Assembly: GCA_002104945.1 (NCBI GenBank)
Contig: MCFH01000074.1
Coordinates: forward strand, 160,177-224,176
Direction: 5' to 3'
DNA from: Piromyces finnis
Lineage: Eukaryota; Neocallimastigomycota; Neocallimastigomycetes; Neocallimastigales; Neocallimastigaceae
Length of the DNA: 64,000 nucleotides
Below are positions 12,299-25,164 of this stretch, piece after piece. The notes beneath the pieces are model-generated. The model was not told the origin of the DNA. It was given only the letters and a program-made list of their open reading frames with translations, and ran no database searches. A program made the translations under genes and the position numbers. Numbering within the stretch: the stretch's first letter is position 1; each line of letters starts with the position of its first letter.

Positions 12299-12914
12299 TG
12301 TAAAGATATCAAACGCCTCTGTTTGATATCTTTAATGTAACTTAAGCCACAAGTATTATTGTTTAAGTTACACAAATTATATTCAGAAAAAGAAAATGAG
12401 ACATAATTTATTTATTAATAATTAAAGTTTAAAACAAAATAAATTATTAATTTATTTTTAATGTTTAACAAGTAAATTAAAATTTTCAATTTAAATCCCT
12501 AGTTTTAGTATTGTTTTTTTCTTAGAAATAGATAAATAATATATAAATAATAAATAATTAATATATCAATAATACATAGGCACATATTCAAATTGAATAG
12601 TACTTAATTTGAATTGCCGATTGTATTTTACTAAAAATAGTTATAATTTAAATATTTATTAATAATTAAGATTTTAGTGTAGATTTTAAATAATAATATA
12701 AGAAATAAATAGTTATAATATAATATAAATGTAATTAGGAAAAATATAAATAGAAGATATTTTTCATCATTTTGATCGATGTAATTGTTATTAATAAAAT
12801 TTCTATTATAATAAAAGATATTTTTATAAAAACAATTTTTTTCCTTATTTAAATTTTAGTGTTATTGTAATAGAATAGATATCCTAATCTATTCTTCCAG
12901 TGCCCAACATTACA
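12299..12914 (+). repeat. solo LTR of element B family, opposite orientation, TSD AAATA
   Basis: 616 bp starting TGTAAAGATATCAAACGCC and ending CAACATTACA, the inverse complement of the LTRs of element B. The direct repeat AAATA flanks it at 12294-12298 and 12915-12919. The self-primer block GATGTAATTGTTATTA lies at about 12779-12794, with TATAAATAG about 35 bp upstream. It is diverged enough to be older than the pair at 21452 and 32520. Confidence 0.88.
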
Positions 12915-13089
12915 AAATATTAGAAATTTTATACTTTGAAATTTTTTAATTTTTTCCATGTGTCCAAATTTTTTTAAATTTTTATATATGTTATTGTGAC
13001 ATATTGTAATTATTTTATTACATGTAAATATTTCACATAATAAAATTATTAGCTACATTTTAACACTAATTGTTAAAATGAGATAGTTA

Positions 13090-13480
13090 TAAAGAAATTA
13101 TTTATTAAAATAAAGAAAAATATACTTATCGAGTTTATTATAAGAGCCTACAATAAATAACACTCGAATTAGGTTTTAATATTTTTTATTATAAAGGTGA
13201 TTTATTAGTATTAAAAGTGTATAAGTTTTTTTTATGTTAATTTATTATAATTTCTTATAATAATAACTATTGATTTTCAAATGAAACTCAGGAGGTCTTT
13301 TATATAAAAATTTAAAGAATAAAGAAAGTTCTAATCTTAATAAATTTATTTTCTAGAAAAAGATTAGAAGAAAAAACTAGAAAAGTTTCGATTGATAATC
13401 TATTCTTATCAATCATCGTATTATTAGATAAAACCGAATGGATTCGGGAAAATTCTAATAATCGATTTTATCGTTATATT
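13090..13480. repeat. diverged interspersed repeat, second copy at 60280-60720
   Basis: Shares the order of several blocks with 60280-60720: CTTATCGAGTTTATTATAA, GTTCTAATCTTAA, AGGAAAAGACTAGAAG-like sequence, TTTCGATCAATATTC-like sequence and AAAACCGAATG. Between the blocks the copies differ in length and sequence. The ends are not sharp. It may be an old LTR family; nothing in it codes for protein. Confidence 0.55.
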
Positions 13481-13623
13481 TAAAATACATTATACATTAT
13501 GTATTATAATAAAATTTAATAAAATTTAATAAAATATTGAAAGTTAAATAAAAAATATAATAAATTAATTTTAATAAGAAATATTGATTATTTATTATAA
13601 AATAAATCTAATTTTTTACACAT

Positions 13624-14334
13624 TGTTACGGTTCGAGGAATTTTAATTTTATTTATAAAATATTAATAAATTTATTAATATTCAAAAATAATATTAAAAT
13701 GAAATAAGAAAAGTTGGTTTATTAATAAATTTGTTTTATTAAGATATTAATATAAAATTGTAAAATAAAATAAAAAAAAAAGTAATTAAAAATATCTGTA
13801 TATTCTCTAATTCTTGTAGTATACACCTTTTTATACTTTTTGTAAAAAATTAAGTAGTGTTAATTATAAGAATTAGTCTTTAATTATTTACATTAATTTT
13901 AGTATTTAAATTACTTTTAAATGAATAATAAAATTACATTACTATTATAATAAATATTTATACATATTATTAAATTGATTAACATACATTAAAAATTTAC
14001 TTTAAATATATTTAACTAAAGAATTTTACTATTTTACAGAAATATTATTCATAATTTTAATTAATAAAAATTCATTAACTTGATAAATTAAACTAAAAGT
14101 TCAATAAACTATAATTTTCAATATATTATTATTACTATATTAATTTTTAAGTTTAATAAAATAAAATTTAAGTTCAATAAAAATAATTATTAATGATTTT
14201 AAATATAATTTAAGTGTATACATTAATTTACAAATAAGAATATTGTAAAGTTTTCATACATTTAGGAACAATAATGGATTAGGTCATAATCATTAATTAT
14301 GACAAGAATAACATTATTTGTTGGTTCCTTAACA
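13624..14334. repeat. probable solo LTR abutting S1 (TGTTACGG...CTTAACA)
   Basis: About 711 bp beginning TGTTACGGTTCGAGGAA and ending TTCCTTAACA. It lies exactly 4 bp (AATA) before the start of solo LTR S1, whose own ends are TGCTACGGTTC and TTAACA. The similar termini suggest a related LTR family. The left flank (ACAT) does not match the right flank (AATA), so the TSD is not confirmed. A partial relative is at 6445. Confidence 0.55.
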
Positions 14335-15152
14335 AATATGCTACGGTTCAAATAAGATATCACAAAACACTTGAATAGTTATAAAAATAAAAATTTATTT
14401 AATTTTAATTTTTATTCATTTAATTTATTTTTTGATTTTTCAATTTTTAATATTTTTCTCAAAAATCCTCGTACTTTTTCCAACTATCCATTATTTGAAA
14501 TTTAATGGTTTTGGATAGCTAAGGATTTAAATTGATTTCATTCATAATATATGGATCATTCACTGTAACATATATTAATTAAATCCTTAATATATATTAT
14601 GAATAATCTCTTAATATTTGAATAGAAAAATTTTTAATTTATAATTAATAAATTTTTAATTTATGATATGTGTAACATTTTTGCATATCATATATTATAT
14701 ATTCAATTATAACATATAATAAAATTATATTATCCAATTAATTATGCCCTTTTTTAGACATAAATAATAATTTTTCTGTCGAGGTATCTTCTGTTTTGGG
14801 TGTAACAGTTGCCTCTTTTAGTAAAAATTATAATTAATTTTTATGTCATAATTTTAAATTATAAAATATTATACAATAAAGTTAATTAATAAAATGAACC
14901 TTAAATAATAATAAAATACCTATAACTATTTTAATAATAAAATTTGGTAAAATTATATAAGTATAAAATATTATAAGTAATTATACTAATACTAATAATA
15001 AAGGTCTTAAATAACTATATAAAAATAATATAACTATATAATAAAAATATTAATAATTACTAGAAAAATGTATAAAAATTATATATTATAATTTTTATAT
15101 TTTAAAAATAGAGTTAAACACTAGTAAGGAATATAAATAGTTGAAGGTTAAA

Positions 15153-15799
15153 TGTCAAAATCACAATTCATGAAATTTGACATTTCATGAAATTTCATAA
15201 TTTTGAATTATTAGTTAAATTAATTAAAATATTAATTTAATAATATTTTACTAATAATAGTTTATTTAATATAAATATTAATTGGAAAGCTATTTATTAT
15301 CCGGAGATAAATAGAGTGTAACAATTAATTAATATTAAACAAACCAATTAGTAAAATAAGATTCATTTAAATAATTATTAATATTATTTTTAACAACTTA
15401 TTAATATCGATATTTAAAGAAAATTATATTATTATTATTATTATTATATTTTATTAATATTTATATTTATATTATTATACATGTATAACTTAAATTATAT
15501 TATTATTATACTTTATTAATATCAATGTTATATTAAAAATGAAAGTATAAATAAGTTGAACAAAGAACAACTTTAAGAAGTTCTTTGTGAGATTATTATA
15601 CTCATTTTTATATAGTAAATTCAATATTTAAAATTAATAATTATCATTTACTTATATTATAAAAATTAAATAAAATATTTCTTAAAAAACTATATTTATT
15701 ACTCTTTTATTTATAAAAATTTATTATTTACTATATAATTAAGCCTATCCTAACCTAGTAGACTTAATTATAATTCTAAATCCACTCTAACTCTTGACA
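15153..15799 (+). repeat. element A 5' LTR
   Basis: 647 bp with TGTCAA/TTGACA inverted ends. It contains TATAAATAAG at 15546-15555, a 9-bp hairpin (15560-15568 with 15580-15588), and the proposed transcript start/self-primer at 15587-15597. Confidence 0.93.
15546..15597 (+). promoter_or_regulatory. element A TATA box, hairpin and self-primer (R region start)
   Basis: TATAAATAAG is followed 41 bp later by GTGAGATTATT, which is exactly complementary to AATAATCTCAC at 15799-15809, where the 5' LTR meets the internal region. A 9-bp inverted repeat (ACAAAGAAC and GTTCTTTGT) sits immediately before the primer. In Tf1 of fission yeast the RNA 5' end folds back and primes at this position. The complementarity is seen directly; its use as a primer is inferred. 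Confidence 0.7.
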
Positions 15800-15833
15800 A
15801 TAATCTCACCTTAACTTTGGTTACTACCTTAGG

Positions 15834-16932
15834 ATGGCAGAACAAAACTTTGCTAGCTCTTGGCAAACTATGGATGAAGTTAATCAACTCCGCGAAGATG
15901 CTAAAACTACTGCTGTAGACATTATGAACAGCGTTCAAGAAAACTTTGCTACTATTAGTCAAGTTAAAGACTTTGAAAAACATATTGAATCTCAGTTTCA
16001 AGAAATTAAAAGAAATACTGCTAATTTCGCACAAGTTTTGGAATCGGTCTCTAACAATATCAACACCATTCAAGAGTATTTAAATAAGAATGGAAAACCA
16101 AGTGGTGGTCAGCCAGACCTAACCCCTTCAGTTGCCCCATCTACATCTACAAAATATGATTTGGATTTTGATGTAATAATGAGATCAAAATATTCCACTC
16201 CAATAAATCAAGTTCCAGACCCAGGTCTTTTTTCTGGTGATCCTCATGAAACTGAACTATTCTGTCAAATTTGTGAAGATACTTTTAGCACCTATCCTAA
16301 TAAACATATGATGGAAGAAGCCAAAATTAATTTTGTTAAAACAAGATTAAGAGGAATTGCTAGAACTTGGTATTTAACAAGATACAGTGGAAATACCCAT
16401 CCCTCTACTATGTTCGAATTATTAGGAGAATTAAAAAACGCTTTTCCAAATGTTTCAAGCCGTAAATTAGCTAAGATCAAGCTAAGTAAATTGAAACAAA
16501 CATATGGAAAAATTAATGAATATATGGAAGAATTTAGATCATATATTCAATATTTTAACTGGGATCAAGAGGCTGTTACTCTTATGTTTTATACTGGTCT
16601 TCATCCTAAGTATCAAGAAGATATTGAAAGATTAGATGACTTTCCTACTACTCTCGAAGCTATTTTCACAAGATGTATTATATTTGAACAAAACAATGTT
16701 TCAAATAAAAAGTTAACCAAATTAATAATAAAAGCCATGGAAGAAAAAATTCATTTTATAATAACAATAACAATAATTATAATAATAATAGAAACAATTA
16801 TCAAAAATATCACAATAATAATAATAACAATAATAATTTAAAATCTAATTATTCAACTAATAATAATGGTGGTAATAATAATAATAATTATTCCACTACA
16901 AAAACCCAAAAAATTTCTTCAAAAAATTTTTA
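15834..16932 (+). pseudogene. element A Gag, with a frameshift near its end
   Basis: The frame opens at ATG 15834, 35 bp after the LTR, with a coiled-coil-like N-terminus followed by the Ty3-type capsid region (LFSGDPHETELFCQICEDTF, RTWYL, ELLGELKNAF). Near 16700-16735 the frame slips: the original frame runs into a poly-Ile translation of an AAT repeat and stops at 16841. The -1 frame continues as an Asn-rich tail to a stop at 16932, the more likely native end. No CCHC zinc knuckle is present in either frame. Gag forms the virus-like particle. The slip looks like a one-base loss rather than programmed frameshifting. Confidence 0.72.
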
Positions 16933-16956
16933 AACAATGAACACCATAAGACGTCA

Positions 16957-19900
16957 ATGGATGTTCATAATACACCAAAAATTATTTATTATAATTTCCC
17001 ATCTCTAGAGAACAAAGAAAATCCCAATTTAAATTCATTTCTAACCTTTAATTCATATATTCCTAAAGAATTTCTAAATAACAACTCTAATTTTATTACC
17101 AATTCTCCAATAACCTGTAATTCAATACTTGATTCAGGTTCCTCATGCAACTTTATTTCTACCATATTTGTAGAAAAATATAATTTAATTAAAAGAAAAT
17201 TAAAAAACAAATTGATTATAAAAGGTATTAGTGGGTTTACTACTGATATCAATGATTATGTTTATTTAAAATTTCAATTAAAAATTTTTATCAAAAATAA
17301 ATTTTATTTTATATCTTTTAAAGAAAAATTCTTAGTTTCAGAACATATTCCTATGGATTTATTATTTGGAAATAAATTCATGAAGAAATTTAAGATTCAT
17401 TTTAATTATAAAAATAATCATTTATATTGTAATAATTTTAAACACTTCAATAATAAGAATTTAAAAATTTTTTCAAAAAATTTAAAAATTTCTCATTCTA
17501 AAAAAGATTTTAATAATTCATTTTCCGATAATACTAATAATAATTCTACTAATTTCTCTCATAAATCTAATCGTCAAGTTAAAGATAATAATTCTACGTC
17601 TTTTAATAAGAGTGATATCAATTATTTTATCCATTCATTTTTATCTGAAAATGTCGAAAATTTTGAAGATGATGAATAAAATGACCTAACCCTTATCATG
17701 GATGATATCCCTAATGAATATAAAGATCTTGCTGTTGTTTTCAGCAAATCAAAAGCTGATAAGTTACCTCCACACCGTTTAACTGATTGTAAAATAGTCC
17801 TAGAAAATGACGCCACTTTACATTATGGACCTATCTATCCTTTATCAAGACAAGAGGAAGAAGCCTTACAAGAATATATTAATGAAAATCTTAAAAAAGG
17901 TTTTATTAGGCCCTCTGAATCTCCTGCAGGTTACCCTGTTGTTTTCCAGAAGAAAAAAGATGGCTCATTAAGGGTCTGTATTGATTACAAAAAGTTAAAC
18001 GCTATAACAGTAAGAAATTCGTACCCTTTACCTCTAATTTCAGATATCATTGAAAGGGTTAGGGGTTCAAAAATTTTCACTAAATTGGACTTGAGATCAG
18101 CTTATAATTTGATAAGAATAAAAGAAGGTGATGAATATAAGACTGCTTTTAGAACAAAGTTTGGTCATTACGAATATTTAGTAATGCCATATGGATTAAA
18201 AAATGCTCCAGCAATATTTCAATCATTCATAAATTCAATATTACGCGAATATTTGGATAAATTTGTTATTTTATACATGGATGATATTTTAATTTTCTCA
18301 GAAAATCTCAACGATCATATCAACCATGTAAGATCTGTTTTAGATAAATTAATACAAAACAACTTATATGCAAAATTTGAAAAATGTGAATTTCATAAAA
18401 ATGAAGTTGAATTCTTAGGTTTCACTATTTCAGGTAATGGTATCTCTACTGATCCAAAGAAGATCGAAGCTATTAAAGAATGGCCTAGACCAAAATGTGT
18501 TAAAGATGTTCAACGCTTTCTTGGTCTTTGTAATTATTATAGAAGGTTTGTTAATAATTTTGCCAAAATCGCCAAACCTTTACATAATTTAACTAGGAAA
18601 AATGTTAAGTTTCATTGGAATAAGATATGTGATGATGCTTTCGTAAATTTACAAAATAAATTAATTACCTCTCCCGTTTTAGTTTTTCCTGACACTAATA
18701 GGCCGTTTATAGTAGAATGTGATGCCAGCAATTTCGCAATAGGTTCCGTTTTATCTCTATGATGATGATAAAAAACTACATCCTGTTGCTTATTTTTCCA
18801 GAAGTTTAAATGATACAGAAAGGAACTATTCTATTACAGATAAAGAACTTCTTTCTATTAAATCTGCTTTTTCGGCTTGGCGACATCTACTTTTAGGTGC
18901 TAAATTTAAAGTAAAAGTTTATACAGACCACCGCAATTTACTTTATACTTTAGGTGGAAAAATTCAAAATCAACGTCAACATCGTTGGCATCTCTTCTTT
19001 CAAGAATATGATTTTGAATTAATTTATCGCCAAGGAAGAAAAAATGGTAAGCCAGATAGTCTCTCTAGAAGACCTGATTATAATTCTGGTAATGAACAAA
19101 TAAAACCTGAGCATATTTTAGATATAAAAAATGTTAAAAACATTCCATGTTTTGTGGGAATTCTTAGTGACTTTATTGATAAAGTTATCGAATATACTAA
19201 AACAGATAATACTGCAAACGATATTAGATTATATTTTGCACCAAATAATGCTAATCAAGGTTATTTTTATAGACCTTTTAGAAAAATGAATAAATTCAAG
19301 ATTCAAAATAATATGATTCTTTATAATAATTTAATATATATTCCTGAAGCTTTAAGATTAGAAGTACTTATGCGATACCATGAAAATCCTGCTGCTGGTC
19401 ATTTGGGTATTAAAAGAACTGAAGAATTAATTACTAGAAACTATTGGTGGCCAAAAATTCATAAAGATGTAACTGAATTTGTTAATTCTTGTGAAACTTG
19501 TACTAGAAACAAATTCAATAAACACAAAAAATATGGTCCTTTACAACCTTTAGAAACTCCTGATAGACCATGGCGTTCTGTTGAAATTGACTTTTTATGT
19601 GGTTTACCTGATTCTAAAGGATATACTGTTCTAATGGTTACTGTAGATAGATTTTCAAAAATGATTCATTTAGTTCCTTTTAAGAAAATACCCGATGCTA
19701 AACAAACAGCTACAGCTTTTATTAAAAATATATTCAAACTTCATGGATTGCCTTCTGATATTTATACTGATCGTGGTTCTCAATTTACTAGTGATCTTTG
19801 GAATAGTTTAATGGAAGAACTTAAAGTTAAAACTAAAATTGCTACCACTGATCATCATGAAACAGTCGGGCAAGTTGAAAGATGTAACTCTTTTATTGAA

Positions 19901-20635
19901 CAATATTTCCGCTGTTATTCAAAGTCCTATTATCATGATGATTGGGTTGAATGGATTCACTTAGCCGAATTTGTTTATAACAATTCTATTAATGAGTCTA
20001 CCAAACAAAGTCCTTTCTTTATTAACTATGGATTCCACCCTCCTGTTGATGATGTTTTCCTTTATGACAAATCCTATACTAATAATAATTTTATTAGAAA
20101 TGTTTGTGATAATTTTAATTATGTTAAAGAAGTTTTATTTAGAGCCAAGGATTTATATAAAAAACATGCCGATAAGAAAAGGATGTCACCTCCTATATTT
20201 AAAGTTGGCGATAAAGTTTGGATTCAAGCTCCTCCATCCTTTTCTACGGAAGAAACTCCAAAACTTTCTCCTTGTAAATATGGACCCTATAAAGTTTTAT
20301 ATGTTTTGGAAAATAACAATTATAAAATAGATATACACAACTCTCCTTTCCCAAAACATCATCCAATCTTCCATATTTCGGAACTTGAACCTTTTATTCC
20401 TACCCCTTCAAGATTTTTATCAAGATCAAAGGATCCCGAATCAATTAAAGACATCATTGAGATTGCGGGATTTTGAACTAATTATAAACTTAAACGGTAT
20501 GAATACAAAATTAGATACAAATACCGTTCTCAATATAATTGGGTTCCTTCTAGTGAAGTTGAAGATAACCCAAGAAACCAAAATATCTTCTTATTATATT
20601 TAAAGAATAATAGGAAGCCTATTGATATCGCTTAT

Positions 20636-20641
<6 letters not shown>
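16957..20641 (+). pseudogene. element A Pol: protease, RT, RNase H, integrase and chromodomain-like tail, broken
   Basis: Protease is at 16957-17679 (active site LDSGSSCNFI near 17130; a flap-like DLLFGNKF near 17360). An in-frame TAA at 17677-17679 separates it from RT, which resumes in the same frame at 17698 (PPHRLTDCKI, RVCIDYKKLN, YMDDILIFS near 18280). A one-base frameshift near 18755 divides RT from RNase H (SRSLNDTERNYS, TDHRNLLY, KPDSLSRR). The integrase zinc finger (HENPAAGHLG...CETC) and the D, D, E core ([23 protein letters not shown]) follow. A TGA at 20474-20476 cuts the final chromodomain-like part, which stays open to 20641 (QYNWVPSSEV). These breaks make it inactive. Confidence 0.85.
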
Positions 20642-20676
<35 letters not shown>

Positions 20677-21195
20677 AGAGAAAGAGAGAGAGAATGAAAA
20701 AAAAAATGAGAAAATTATTATAATACAAAATTACTTCAATTTAACCCATCACAGATTTAAAAATTGAAATTTCAAAAATTTTTATATTCACTATTTTTTA
20801 ATTATAAAATTTATTTTTCAGCTTATTATTATTAATATTTTTAATATCAAATTTTAAAAATTTCAAAAAACATAAAAAACCCTTTAAAATCAAAATTTAA
20901 AATTTCAAAAAATTCAAAATTTCAATTATGACAGTTGTACAACATAAAAAATTTCAAAAACACATTTTTTATACAATACATATATGTATTTCATAACAAA
21001 ATTTCATTTTTACCAATTTTTGACAACTTTTGAAATTTCGCGAAATGGCCATTTAAAATTCATTCCTCCATCCTCATGTGACCATTTCGAAATTTCAAAA
21101 ATTTTGAAAATATTAAAATTTCAATATTTTAAATTCAATATAAGATATTCCACTATCAAAAAATTGTCTAGTATCCAATTTTAGTGGAAGGGCGT
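20642..21195 (+). other. element A 3' untranslated region with poly-A and GA tract
   Basis: A run of about 30 A followed by GAGAGAAAGAGAGAGAGA lies directly after the last stop. Then comes AT-rich sequence dominated by AAATTTCAAAAATT motifs, and a purine tract (AGTGGAAGGGCGT) next to the 3' LTR that would prime plus-strand DNA synthesis. Confidence 0.6.
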
Positions 21196-21451
21196 TGTCA
21201 AAATCACAATTCATGAAATTTGACATTTCATGAAATTTCATAATTTTGAATTATTAGTTAAATTAATTAAAATATTAATTTAATAATATTTTACTAATAA
21301 TAGTTTATTTAATATAAATATTAATTGGAAAGCTATTTATTATCCGGAGATAAATAGAGTGTAACAATTAATTAATATTAAACAAACCAATTAGTAAAAT
21401 AAGATTCATTTAAATAATTATTAATATTATTTTTAACAACTTATTAATATC

Positions 21452-22060
21452 TGTAATGCTGACACAGAAAGAATAGATTAGGATATCTATTCTATTACAA
21501 TAACACTAAAGATTTATATAAAATTGTTTTGTTAAAAAAATATCTTTTATTATAATAGAAATTATATTAATAACAATTACATCGATAAAATGATGAAAAA
21601 TATCTTCTATTTATATTTTTCCTAAATACATTTATATTATATTATAACTATTTATTTCTTATATTATTATTTAAAATCTACACTAAAATCTTAATTATTA
21701 ATAAATATTTAAACTATAACTATTTTTAGTAAAATACAATTGGCAATTCAAATTAAGTACTATTCAATTTGAATATGTGCCCATGTATTATTGATATATT
21801 AAACATTTAATAATTATATACTAGATGTCTATTTCTATTACAAAACAATACTAAAACTAGGGATTTAAATTGAGAATATTAATTTACTTGTTAAACATTA
21901 AAAATAAATTAATAATTTATTTTGTTTTAAACTTTAATTATTAATAAATAAATTATGTCTCATTTTCTTTTTCTGAATATAATTTGTGTAACTTAAACAA
22001 TAATACTTGTGGCTTAAGTTACATTAAAGATATCAAACAGAGGCGTTTGATATCTTTACA
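21452..22060 (-). repeat. element B 3' LTR
   Basis: 609 bp, nearly identical to 32520-33130 (differences are short indels, for example an extra AT pair in the TTATATTATTA block). The low divergence suggests a fairly recent insertion. Confidence 0.93.
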
Positions 22061-22096
22061 ATCTCTCTCTCTAAGTCGAGCTCCTGCGAGATTAAT

Positions 22097-24352
22097 TTAT
22101 AAGGAATCTTTTCTCGAAGGAATTTCAATTACAAATGGTTGGTATCTGTGCTTGATTAGATTACCAACTTTATTCTTTCTAATTTTCATGGAGGAGTCGT
22201 TCGACTTATATTTTGACTTTTTAGAGTTTCTTTCAAACTCTTGTATTAATTGTTTATCTGGAATCTGATCTTCAGAAATCCAAGTGGATTTGTCAAATCC
22301 TTTCCATGATAACTTATAAAATGTTTCACCATTAACAGATTTCATCTTTTCAATTTTCTCTGGAATTTTTTCAATTAAATCTGTGTTAAGGTGAATGTTC
22401 CTCTTCCTACGATTAGACCTGTCGTTAAACTTGTTTTCAAAGTATGGTTCTAACAATGAAACATGAAAGACTGGATGACATCTCATTGTCTTTGGAAGTT
22501 TCAGTTTGAAAGCGAGAGAACTAACTTTTTCAATTATCTCAAATGGGCCAAGCATTTGAGGTGCTAATTTTCTCTTTAGGTTAGTTCCAGGAGAATCTTT
22601 CAATAACCATACCTTCTTTCCCATTTCGAACTCCGGGGGAATCATTCTCTTCATATCGGCATATTTCTTATATGTTTCTTTTGCTTTTTCTAAGTTTTCT
22701 TTTAATAATTTAAAGTTTTCATTCATATCAATTACTCTTTGTTCAGCTCTACTAGGTCTATCATTAGCTGGAATTTCTAAGCTGAACTTTGGATGAAAAC
22801 CATAATTAGCAAAGAATGGAGATTGATTTATAGATTGTTGTAAAGTATTATTATATGCAAATTCAGCAAATGGGATAAGATCAACCCAGTTATTCTGCTT
22901 TTTATTTATAAAACAACGGAAATATTGTTCTAATATGCCGTTCACCCTCTCCGTTTGACCATCTGTCTGCGGATGGTTGGCAGTTGATAATGAATGATTG
23001 ATATTAAGAAGGTCACAAAGTCTTGACCAAAAGTCAGAAGTAAATTGCGAGCCTCTATCAGAAATGATGGAATCAGGAAGACCATGCAAACGGAAGACAT
23101 TAGCAATAAAAGCATCAGCAGCAATCGAAGCAGTAGGAAGACAACGTAAAGGAATGGCGTGAGCAAATTTAGTAAATCTATCGACAACAACCATGAGAGT
23201 TGTCATATCTCTGGACTTAGGAAGATCAACAATAAAATCAATAGAAATATCAGACCAGGGCCTACTGGGAGTGTCCAAAGGGGATAACAATCCATAAGGC
23301 TTATGTCTGGGGACTTTGGATTTGCAACAAGTCACGCAAGATTTGATAAAAGATTTAACGTCTGAATGAAACCTTGGCCACCAAAAGTTTCTGGAAATCA
23401 GTTCAGTGGTTTTCTTAATACCGAAATGACCAGCAGCAACAGAATCATGATGAAGTTCCAAAACTCTTGTCCTAAGAGATTTAGGAACATAAATAAGATT
23501 ATTATATAACAAAAATCCTTCGTTATCAATAATAACTTTATCAATATTTTTAATAGGTGCATTACATGCAGAACCATTCATTTTAAATTGGACAATAGAA
23601 TTATACAAATCGTCATTTTTAAGTTCTAATAAAATAGAATCGATTAACGGTTTGTTATCGCTATGATGAAACGAAATAGTAAGACAAGAAACATCAGAAT
23701 TAATAATATTCTCTACATGGTCACTTCTACGAGACAGGATATCAGGCTTACCGGATTTCTTTCCAGCTCTATAAATGAGTTTAAAACCAAATCTGGATAA
23801 GAACAAATTCCATCTAATTTGTCTCTGAGATAACATTTCAGGTTTTCTAGGAAATGTTAAATTCTTGTGATCAGTATAAATTATGAACGGATGGCGTGCA
23901 CCTTCTAAATAATGACGCCATTCTTCAAGAGCAACTACAATAGCTAAAAGTTCCTTGTCATATATAGGATAGTTTCTTTGACAACTCGTCAAACTTTTAG
24001 AAAGAAATGCAATAGGATGTAATTTGCCATCAAATTCTTGAGAGAGAATAGCACCGACAGCATAATTACTAGCATCAGTTTCTACAATAAATTGTTTATT
24101 ACTATCCGCATGTTTTAGAATAGGAGCTGACGTGAACAGAGATTTTAATAAAATAAAAGCGTCCTGATCTTCTTTCACCCAGTTAAAAGCAACATTCTTT
24201 CTAGTGAGTTTGTGAAGAGGGTTTGCAATTTTAGCAAAGTCTTTAATAAAAATTCTGTAATAGTTGCATAAACCAATAAAAGACTGAACCTCTTTAACAT
24301 TCTTGGGAACCGGCCAATCGAGAATTGCTTTAACTTTATTCTCATCCATTTG
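22097..24352 (-). pseudogene. element B Pol C-terminal part: RNase H, integrase, chromodomain
   Basis: Downstream half of element B pol, continuous in frame with 31126-29804 once element C and one copy of its TSD are removed. It contains the end of RT (FIGLCNYYRIFIKDFAKI), RNase H (ETDASNYAVGAILS, TDHKNLTF, PDILSRR), the integrase zinc finger (HHDSVAAGHFG...CVTCCKSK) and the D, D, E core ([29 protein letters not shown]). A chromodomain near the C-terminus (KLSWKGFDKSTWISEDQI) would tether integration to modified histones, as in chromoviruses. Its stop at 22097 is 36 bp from the 3' LTR. This half is intact but has lost its upstream half to the insertion. Confidence 0.88.
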
Positions 24353-24723
24353 TGTAACGAAATATTATAATAATAAACACACACACTCTAATGTATCAAA
24401 TATATATGTATTTTTTTAATAATGTTTATTTATTAAATTTATTATTATAATACGACTAACTCGCTAGGTCAGTGTATTATCAAACTAAAGACGAAATAAA
24501 AAAACTAATTTTTATTAATTATTAATAAAAACACTAAAGAACTATTTTATCTTTCTTATTCTCTCTTTTATACATGAAAATTATTATTTTTTTTTTTAAT
24601 ACAATTTGATAAGTGAATTAATTACTTAATGATTGGTTATAAAAATATAATTATGAAATTTTCATTAATCTAACCTTAATGATTTTCTAGTCTAACCCTT
24701 ATCATTAGATATACCTCATTACA
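24353..24723 (-). repeat. element C 3' LTR
   Basis: 371 bp, matching 29429-29798 apart from one poly-T length difference near 24590. Confidence 0.94.
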
Positions 24724-24814
24724 AGCTCCTCCTCTAAATTCGGATTCCAGACGAATTTATAAGCTAATAATTTTTTTTTTTTTTTTTAAATAGGCAGTTG
24801 ACTTCATATGAGAA

Positions 24815-25065
24815 TTAAAAGGTGTGGTACAATGGTCGAGTAGTTGGCAATGAACTAGAAGGTTGTGGGTTCGAAGTCGGGGTTGGTAGAGTAACTTTGA
24901 TGTAAGGCGGGTTGGCGCCAAGACTAAAGTATGTCCAACAAGTACTAGAGGTTTCATAGGCAAGGTTCCAATATGGCCGTTTGATAGTACTTGTTCTTGG
25001 TAGCTTGTAAGTCCAGTAAATCCCTATGGGAGCTTCGCCAAAACGGTATCGGTTAAGTTTATTCT
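24815..25065 (+). repeat. tRNA-derived SINE-like sequence in element C 3' UTR
   Basis: This segment is much richer in G and C than its flanks. It starts with a tRNA-like head: an A-box-like GGTACAATGGTCGAGTAG is followed about 35 bp later by a B-box-like GGGTTCGAAGTC, with GAAGGTTGTGGGTTCGA resembling the anticodon-arm, variable and T-arm part of a tRNA. The body runs to about 25060. Elements J and M lack any such segment between pol and the 3' LTR. The limits are approximate and no target duplication is convincing. It could instead be a captured tRNA pseudogene. Confidence 0.5.
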
Positions 25066-25129
25066 AAAAATTAATATTCCCTCATTTGTGTCTAAAAATT
25101 AATGAAAATTAGTTAATTTTATTATTATT

Positions 25130-25159
<30 letters not shown>

Positions 25160-25164
<5 letters not shown>

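Noticed and set aside
16841-16932. Programmed frameshift at the end of element A Gag
   Set aside because: No slippery heptamer in the right frame was seen, and the element has other clear breaks, so a one-base loss is simpler.
25131-25160. T-run as the tail of a plus-strand SINE
   Set aside because: On the element's own strand it is an A-run directly after the stop codon of element C; element A also has a poly-A there, so it belongs to the element.
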